From Thermasporomyces sp040195635 (GTDB lineage: Bacteria > Actinomycetota > Actinomycetes > Propionibacteriales > Actinopolymorphaceae): a DNA stretch of 64,000 nt. A program made the translations under genes and the position numbers. Numbering within the stretch: the first letter of the stretch is position 1; every line of letters starts with the position of its first letter. The DNA lies in the NCBI RefSeq assembly GCF_040195635.1, contig NZ_JBEFTX010000002.1, positions 434,001 to 498,000 on the forward strand. The letters are read 5' to 3'. Shown in pieces: positions 58,211 to 64,000 of the stretch. Below the pieces are notes generated by a model. The model ran no database searches and was not told where the DNA came from. It saw only the letters and a program-made list of their open reading frames with translations.

Positions 58211-58362
58211 TTGTGTGAGGGGTCCCTTGTCTGGCGTACCTATTGGCGCAGGTTCCCCCTCATCCGACGTTGAGGTGGCACAAGGGTCCCCTGTTGCGAA
58301 CCTGTGGGCGGAGGGGTCCCCTCATGCGAGGTTGAGTTGGCGTAGGGTCCCCTCATCCGAAC
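58211..58362. repeat. GGGGTCCCCTCATCC-family element, copy 2
   Basis: Four related units (GTGAGGGGTCCC..., ACCTATTGGCGCAGGTTCCC, GGAGGGGTCCCCTCATGCGA, GTAGGGTCCCCTCATCCGAA) spaced by 35-60 bp. The final CCCCTCATCCGAACC contains the TGA stop of the minus-strand MarR-type gene and its last codons. Confidence 0.75.
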
Positions 58363-58892
58363 CTGGTGCCGCGCTGGACGGCGTCACGAGACGCGTTGTC
58401 GCGTGTGGTGGCCTTGGCGGCCTGCCACCTCTCGAAGAGGCTGTCCATCTCCGACTCGATGAAGCGGTAGAAGGCGCCCATCTCCGCGACCCGGCGTCCG
58501 GACGGCGTGTCCGGACCGCCGAGAGCCTCGACACCCTCGTCGGACAGGTCGGCGACGGTCTTGACCATCCCTCTCCGGCTGATGCTGGACTCGTACCAGA
58601 CATCGTTCGGCAGCCGGTAGTGGTGCGTACGCGTCCCACGCACGGGTTCCCGAACGACCAAACCAAGATGCAGGAGATACCGGACGGCGCCAGAGATCGC
58701 GGCCGGGCTCACATCGAGGCGTTCGGCGAGTTCTGCGGCTGTCAGGGAGTGTTCGTCAGCGGCCATCATCGCCGCGAGCACCCGGCCTGGCATGCGGGGT
58801 ACGCCCATGTCGGCCAGGGTCATCGCCAGGTGCTCGACGAAGCGGCGTACGGCATCCTCGTCCCGTTTCGGGTGTTTTCCTGTCACCGCCAC
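58353..58892 (-). CDS. GbsR/MarR-family transcriptional regulator
   Basis: 179 residues. The winged helix is VRRFVEHLAMTLADMGVPRM, AELAERLDVSPAAISGAVRYL, LGLVVREPVRGTRTHHYRLP, the GbsR-like MarR type that often governs ABC exporters. The C-terminal helices (GAFYRFIESEMDSLFERWQA) mediate dimers. It is divergent from the ABC transporter genes at 59405-61935, its probable target. The last codons and stop lie in the repeat at 58211-58362. Confidence 0.9.
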   Translation of the reverse strand: MAVTGKHPKRDEDAVRRFVEHLAMTLADMGVPRMPGRVLAAMMAADEHSLTAAELAERLDVSPAAISGAVRYLLHLGLVVREPVRGTRTHHYRLPNDVWYESSISRRGMVKTVADLSDEGVEALGGPDTPSGRRVAEMGAFYRFIESEMDSLFERWQAAKATTRDNASRDAVQRGTRFG

Positions 58893-58955
58893 CTCCGGGG
58901 ACCCGACCGCTGGTCTGACCGCGTTCGCGAGCTGAGATCACCTACGTAACAAGCT

Positions 58956-58971
58956 TCACGAAGTTGTGAAT
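58956..58971. promoter_or_regulatory. candidate operator between regulator and exporter genes
   Basis: TTCAC-GAAGTT-GTGAA is a perfect 5-bp inverted repeat. On the minus strand TTCACA (58971-58966), 16 bases and TACGTA form a plausible promoter for the regulator overlapping it; TAGTGT at 58974-58979 may be the plus-strand -10. AT-rich by local standards. Confidence 0.5.
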
Positions 58972-58980
58972 CTAGTGTAG

Positions 58981-59404
58981 CTTCAAGTTGCTCGCGTCCG
59001 GAATTGTCCACCCGAGAGATCCTCGAGGGCCGGCGCGGGCACGTGATGGAGAGAGGCGTGATGAGCGCAGTCCAGGTCGCCGCACGAGAGCGGTGGTTTG
59101 TCGATGCCCTCACGCATGTCCGGCATCCGATCCGGGACGACGCCGCCCGTGCCACGTGCGGCGTCGACGGGCGGATGCGGTCATCGGAGATGGCCGCGCG
59201 CAAGGCGGACTCGGATCCGCCCCGACACCAGGCCGGTGAGTCGCGGCTCGGCTGAGCCGCCTTGAGGACTCCCGTCGCGGAGTCCCGGATCACCCGGCAG
59301 AGGTGGTCCTCGTCCCCTGTCGTGCAGGAAGTCTGCTCGGCATGCCTGCTGTTTCCGATGCCATTCCGCGCGCCACAAGCGCCCCACCACGAACAAGGAC
59401 TTCG
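58981..59404. other. 424-bp leader region of the exporter genes
   Basis: It holds no gene I can support. A plus-strand frame of 83 codons (59004-59255), with an internal ATG at 59061 after GAGAGAGG, has no recognisable family and ordinary shadow-like composition. Confidence 0.35.
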
Positions 59405-60321
<917 letters not shown>

Positions 60322-60325
<4 letters not shown>

Positions 60326-61935
60326 CTGTCGGCCAGAACCTCGTCGGGACGGGCGGACTGATCCGCCTGATCCTGCGGCGGGACCGGGTCCTGCTGCCGC
60401 TGTGGGTGTTCCTCCTGGCGCTGGTCCCGGTGAGCGGAGTGGCGGCGACTCGGGAGCTCGTGTCGACGCAGGCCGAGCTCCAGCAGTACGCCGACACCAG
60501 CGGGACCAATCCTGCCTTCCTCGCGTTGTACGGGCCGTTGTACGACGTGAGCCTCGGCGGGGTGATCGCCCAACGGATGGGGATGTTCCCGGTGATCCTC
60601 GCGCTGATCTGCGCGCTCACGGTGATCCGGCACACTCGAACCGAGGAGGAGGCCGGACGGCGCGACCTGCTCGGCGCCACCGTGATCGGCCGGCAGGCCA
60701 ACCTGGCGGCGGCCCTGATCGTCGTCCTAGGAGCCAACCTCGTGCTGGCACTGGTGATCGCCCTCGGCATGATCGGCCAGGACCTGCCGGTGGCGGGGTC
60801 GGTCGCCTTCGGTCTGAGCTTCGCGCTCGCCGGCTGGGTGTTCGCGGCCGTCGGCGGTGTCGCCGCCCAGCTCACCGAGGGGGCCGGTGCTGCCAGAGGA
60901 CTCGCGCTGACCGTTCTCGGAGCGGCGTTCGTCCTGCGCCTGGCCGGCGACATCGGCGGTGAGGGCAACGGCGCCTCCTGGCTGTCCGGTCTCTCGCCGA
61001 TCGGCTGGGCGCACCAGATCCGGTCGTACGGCGACGAGCGGTGGTGGATCCTCGTTCCAGCCGGAGTGCTCGTGCTGGGCCTGGTGACTGCGGCGTTCCT
61101 GCTCTCGGCCCGCCGGGACGTGGGCGCCGGCGTTCTTCCGCCGCGGCTCGGTCCGGCCTCAGCTTCGCCGCGCCTGCGCGGCACGCTCGGGCTCGCCTGG
61201 CGGCTGCAGCGCGGACTGCTGGTGAGCTGGACAGCTGGGCTGACGGTGCTCGGCCTCGTCTACGGCGGCGTGGCGTGGGGTGTCCGCGACATGCTCAAGG
61301 GCAACCGGGAGATGGAGGAGATCTTCGCCCGCATGGGCGGCTCGGCCGGCATCGTCGACGCGACCCTCGCAGCGATGCTGGGCATCATCGGCCTGATCGC
61401 CTCGGCCTACGCGATCCAGGCGACCCTGCGGATGCGGGCGGAGGAGACCAGCCTGCGGCTGGAACCCGTTCTCGGAACGGCGGTCGGCCGGGTCAGGTGG
61501 ATGGCGAGCCATCTGGTCTTCGCTCTCCTGGGGCCGACCGTCGCACTCGCGGCGGCGGGGCTGGCCGCCGGCTTCGTGCACGGGTTGAACGCCGACGATG
61601 TCGGTGGTCAACTGCCGCGGGTGTTCGCTGGCGCGATGGTGCAGTTGCCGGCGGTCTGGACGCTGGCAGCCGTCGCCGTCGCGTTGTTCGGCCTGCTGCC
61701 CAGGATCGCGGCCGCGAGTTGGGCCGCGTTCGGCCTGTGCCTGTTCCTGGGCTGGGTGGGGGCGCTCCTGCAGCTCGACCAGGTGCTGCTCGACGCCTCG
61801 CCGTTCACGCACCTCCCCAAGCTGCCCGGGGGTGACGTGACGGCGGAACCCTTCGTGTGGCTGGCAGGTGTCGTGGTCGTGCTGGTGGCGGTCGGGCTGG
61901 TGGGCTTCCGTCGGCGCGACGTCCCGGTCACCTGA
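60322..61935 (+). CDS. ABC exporter permease, two-module type
   Basis: 537 residues with about 12 hydrophobic helices in two similar halves; each half has an opening Arg-rich segment (LIRLILRRDRVLLPLWVFLL; GTLGLAWRLQRGLLVSWTAG) and an E-E-x-G-R/S-x-R/L element (RTEEEAGRRDLLGATVIG; RAEETSLRLEPVLGTAVG). This is the family annotated as exporters of polyketide antibiotics, as in tetronasin resistance. It works with the preceding ATPase (ATGA overlap) and is probably controlled by the divergent MarR-type protein. Confidence 0.93.
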
Positions 61936-61975
61936 CGCCGGGCGGCGCGCCGCTCGTCGGCCCGGGAGCGTGAGT

Positions 61976-62017
61976 TGTCAGAGGTATCTCGTCCTCCATG
62001 GCGGGATACCTCTGACA
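61976..62017. promoter_or_regulatory. perfect 13-bp inverted repeat before the methyltransferase gene
   Basis: TGTCAGAGGTATC (61976-61988) and GATACCTCTGACA (62005-62017) are exact inverted copies around 16 bases. It lies 41 bp after the permease stop and 59 bp before the next ATG. It could be a terminator for the exporter operon or an operator for the methyltransferase gene; no U-tract follows. Confidence 0.55.
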
Positions 62018-62076
62018 GGTCGGCGGGATGGCGCTTTCGTTCGTACGCCGGCGACAACGGATGAGGAGAGTGTGCG

Positions 62077-62895
62077 ATGGCGGGCCACAAGGTGGATCTG
62101 AGCGGGGCGCCGGAGACGATGCTCGCCACGCTGTACGGCCGTGCACTCGACGCGCGCGCGGCGGACCCGATCCTGGGGGACCGGCTCGCCGACGAGATCG
62201 TCGGACGGGTCGACTACGACTTCAGCAAGCTGAACGTGACACGCAACGACGCGATGAGCATCGCGGTCCGGGTCAAGTACGTCGACCGGGTGGCGGCACA
62301 GGCCCTCGCGACCGAGGGCCGTGTGACTGTCCTGCACCTGGCATGCGGGCTCGACACGCGGGCGTTCCGGCTCGACCCGGACGCCCGCCTCGAGTGGTAC
62401 GACGTGGACTTTCCCGAGGTGGTCGAGCTCCGTCGTGTGCTCGTGCCCGACCGCGCCCGCTATCACCTGATCGGATCCTCGGTGACGGCCGAAGGCTGGC
62501 TGGAGGAGGTCCCGGCCGATCAGGCGGTTCTGGTCGTGGCGGAGGGACTCATGCAGTATCTCGAGAAGGACGACTTCATCCGGCTCGTCCAGCGCATCGT
62601 CGAACGCTTTCCCCACGGGCATCTGGTCTTCGACTCGTGGAACTCCCTTGCCGCGCGGTTCGGCGGACATGTGCGAGCGATCAAGGCGACCGGCGCAAAG
62701 ACCGGCGGGTGGGGAATCGACGACCCACGTGAACTGGAGCGGTGGGTGCCGGGCCTGTCCTTCGTCGGCTCCCAGGACTTCATGAACCTGCCCGAGCTCA
62801 CGAGGGCGCCATTGCCCGCACGGGCACTCGTCAGGCTGATGCGGCACGTCAGGGTGCTGAGGGACCTCGGGCTGATCTTGACCTACCGCTTCTGA
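62077..62895 (+). CDS. class I SAM methyltransferase, leucine-carboxyl-methyltransferase-like
   Basis: 272 residues. Features of the LCMT/PpmP-like family: LYGRALDARAADPILGDRLA, AVRVKYVDRVAAQAL, SAM motif VTVLHLACGLDTRAFRLDPD, EWYDVDFPEVVELRRVLVPD and VLVVAEGLMQYLEKDDFIRL. Actinobacterial members methylate O or carboxyl groups in secondary metabolism and tetracenomycin-type pathways. The substrate is unknown. Confidence 0.92.
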   Translation: MAGHKVDLSGAPETMLATLYGRALDARAADPILGDRLADEIVGRVDYDFSKLNVTRNDAMSIAVRVKYVDRVAAQALATEGRVTVLHLACGLDTRAFRLDPDARLEWYDVDFPEVVELRRVLVPDRARYHLIGSSVTAEGWLEEVPADQAVLVVAEGLMQYLEKDDFIRLVQRIVERFPHGHLVFDSWNSLAARFGGHVRAIKATGAKTGGWGIDDPRELERWVPGLSFVGSQDFMNLPELTRAPLPARALVRLMRHVRVLRDLGLILTYRF

Positions 62896-62963
62896 GGTTT
62901 CGCAACCCCGATCCTGCAATCTCTGCGCTGCCTGCTGGTGCCACCCGCCTTCTAGTGCCACCC

Positions 62964-63065
62964 GGCTTCAGGTGGTGCACGGCTTCAGGTGGTGCACGGC
63001 TTCAGGTGGTGCACGGCTTCAGGTGGTGCACGGCTTCAGGTGGTGCACGGTCTTAGGTGGTGCAC
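62964..63065. repeat. 17-bp tandem repeat, five exact copies plus one variant
   Basis: The unit GGCTTCAGGTGGTGCAC repeats five times without change from 62964 to 63048. A sixth unit with three substitutions ends at 63065. No spacers separate the units, so it is not a CRISPR array. It lies between the methyltransferase gene and the LacI-type gene. Confidence 0.95.
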
Positions 63066-63116
63066 CGGTGTTGGCCGGGGCTGGACTGTTTGACCGCGAC
63101 TGGTTCCCCTCGCCGT

Positions 63117-63132
63117 ACTTATGCGCAAAAGT
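63117..63132. promoter_or_regulatory. LacI-type operator O1
   Basis: ACTTATGC|GCAAAAGT is a 16-bp palindrome with one mismatched pair and a central TGCGCA. Together with 63148-63165 it flanks the likely start of transcription of the LacI-type gene at 63177. Confidence 0.7.
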
Positions 63133-63147
63133 GCTTGTACGCAGGAA

Positions 63148-63165
63148 CGCTGATGCGCATAAGCG
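63148..63165. promoter_or_regulatory. LacI-type operator O2
   Basis: CGCTGATGC|GCATAAGCG is an 18-bp palindrome with one mismatched pair and the same TGCGCA core as 63117-63132. The centres are 32.5 bp apart, about three helical turns. It ends just before the RBS GGAGGA of the gene it probably autoregulates. Confidence 0.72.
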
Positions 63166-63176
63166 GAGGATCGACA

Positions 63177-64000
63177 GTGGCAGACGACCGAGGCACGCCA
63201 CGGCGCCGGCAGAGCGACATCGCGCGCGCCGCCGGCGTCTCGCAGGCCACGGTCTCGATGGTCCTGAACGGCCGGACCGGGCGCGGTGCCGCGATCCGGC
63301 CCGAGACCCGGGAGCGCGTACTGGCCGCCGCGGCCGAGCTCGGCTACGCCGGCAATCCCGCCGCCCGCAGCCTCGCCGGCGGGCGCAACCGGCTACTCGG
63401 CGTCTTCACGTTCGAATCCGTCTTTCCCGCGGAGAGCGCCGACTTCTACCACCCGTTCCTCGTCGGGGTCGAGCGCGCCGCCGAGGCGGAGGGGTATGAC
63501 CTCATCCTCTTCACGAGTGCTGCCGGACCTGACGGTCGCCGACGCATCTATCGCGACAACTTCAACCGGCTCCGGATGGCCGACGGGTGTGTCCTGCTCG
63601 GCTACGAGCGTGACCGCTCCGAGCTCGACCGGCTCGCGGGCGAGGACTTCCCCTTCGTCGTCATCGGCCGGCGCGACGTTCCCGGACGTGACGTCGCCTA
63701 CGTCGCCGCGGACTACACCACTCCCACGGCCGAGGCGGTCGGCCGGCTGGCCGCGCTGGGGCACCGTGCCATCGCGTACCTCGGATCCGGGCTCGACGCC
63801 GAGCATGTCCTGGACCGGGAAGAGGGCTACCGGCAGGCGCTTGCGGCGCACGGTCTCGACCCCGATCCGCGGCTGTACGTCAGCCCGGCGCGGTCGCTTC
63901 GCGTGGACGACCTGCATGGGCTGCGTGCTCTCGGGGCCACGGCCTTCCTCACCGAGGACGACTCGATCCTGCGCCGGCTTCTCGAACTCACCAGCTCCGT
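63177..64000 (+). CDS. LacI-family transcriptional regulator, 3' end cut by window
   Basis: At least 274 residues from a GTG with GGAGGA 5 nt upstream. HTH: RQSDIARAAGVSQATVSMVL followed by NGRTG; hinge region NPAARSLAGGRNRLLGVFTF. The sensor domain includes FYHPFLVGVERAAEAEGYDL, PFVVIGRRDVPGRDVAYVAA and AVGRLAALGHRAIAYLGSG. The window ends in the second sensor lobe. The SMVLNGR and TFESVF variants suggest a sugar-responsive regulator of genes beyond the window. Autoregulation through 63117-63165 is very likely. Confidence 0.93.
   Translation, partial: MADDRGTPRRRQSDIARAAGVSQATVSMVLNGRTGRGAAIRPETRERVLAAAAELGYAGNPAARSLAGGRNRLLGVFTFESVFPAESADFYHPFLVGVERAAEAEGYDLILFTSAAGPDGRRRIYRDNFNRLRMADGCVLLGYERDRSELDRLAGEDFPFVVIGRRDVPGRDVAYVAADYTTPTAEAVGRLAALGHRAIAYLGSGLDAEHVLDREEGYRQALAAHGLDPDPRLYVSPARSLRVDDLHGLRALGATAFLTEDDSILRRLLELTSS

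Noticed and set aside
59004..59255. 83-codon plus-strand gene before the exporter operon
   Set aside because: No homology seen, weak start context for the full frame, and composition like a shadow frame.

Overview
The window is a chromosomal segment of a high-GC Gram-positive actinobacterium. GC content is very high, GTG starts are common, and gene families typical of Actinobacteria are present (DUF3117, DUF3107, DUF6758, the sigE/rseA/htrA/tatB block, GlgM/GlgC, MoeZ). The order of housekeeping genes from memory resembles Mycobacterium tuberculosis Rv1211-Rv1239c and Rv3206c-Rv3211. Genus cannot be fixed from sequence alone; a Propionibacteriales-like soil actinomycete (Kribbella/Actinopolymorpha/Nocardioides type) is an inference.

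Layout. 1-7917 is an accessory carbohydrate island: a GH95 alpha-L-fucosidase-type enzyme (cut by the window edge), a divergent GH51 alpha-L-arabinofuranosidase, a LacI-type regulator and a 914-residue glycosidase-like protein that I cannot place in a family. A perfect 16-bp palindrome lies between the two recognised hydrolases. 8167-10554 holds a GNAT protein and a paaX/enoyl-CoA hydratase pair. 10757-18947 has DUF3117, a broken subtilase remnant, GlgM, a frameshifted HNH nuclease, assorted small enzymes and GlgC; GlgC and GlgM supply ADP-glucose and maltose-1-phosphate for alpha-glucan synthesis.

19192-28336 is the conserved envelope-stress block: O-methyltransferase, sigE, anti-sigma factor, RseB-like protein, HtrA, TatB, Mrp, DUF1003 and an MgtE-N/CBS protein. 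28467-34443 holds a frameshifted membrane protein, a PadR-controlled DrrAB-type ABC exporter and CorA. 35047-42963 is a run of small metabolic, regulatory and nuclease genes. 43121-51332 has a DEAD-box helicase, MiaE-like ferritin-fold protein, DUF3107, TetR, a stand-alone LigD polymerase domain and a secreted M6 (immune inhibitor A) protease. 51677-58194 includes an aldo/keto reductase, an uncharacterised three-gene operon ending in a YbaB/EbfC protein, a 5'-truncated DUF418 gene, MoeZ and an alkyltransferase-like protein. 58353-64000 has a MarR/GbsR-type regulator with a two-gene ABC exporter, a methyltransferase and the start of another LacI-family gene with two clear operators.

The most unusual feature is the intergenic DNA. 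At least three interspersed repeat families occupy gene 3' ends and gaps: (i) an inverted-repeat element with arms of the type AAATGACCACGCTG, found at four places, with paired substitutions in its stem; (ii) a TGATCA-rich element present in two inverted copies 15 kb apart, with looser relatives; (iii) a GGGGTCCCCTCATCC-type element at two places, each supplying the stop codon of the neighbouring minus-strand gene. Several short tandem arrays are also present. No rRNA, tRNA, CRISPR array or intact mobile element was recognised.
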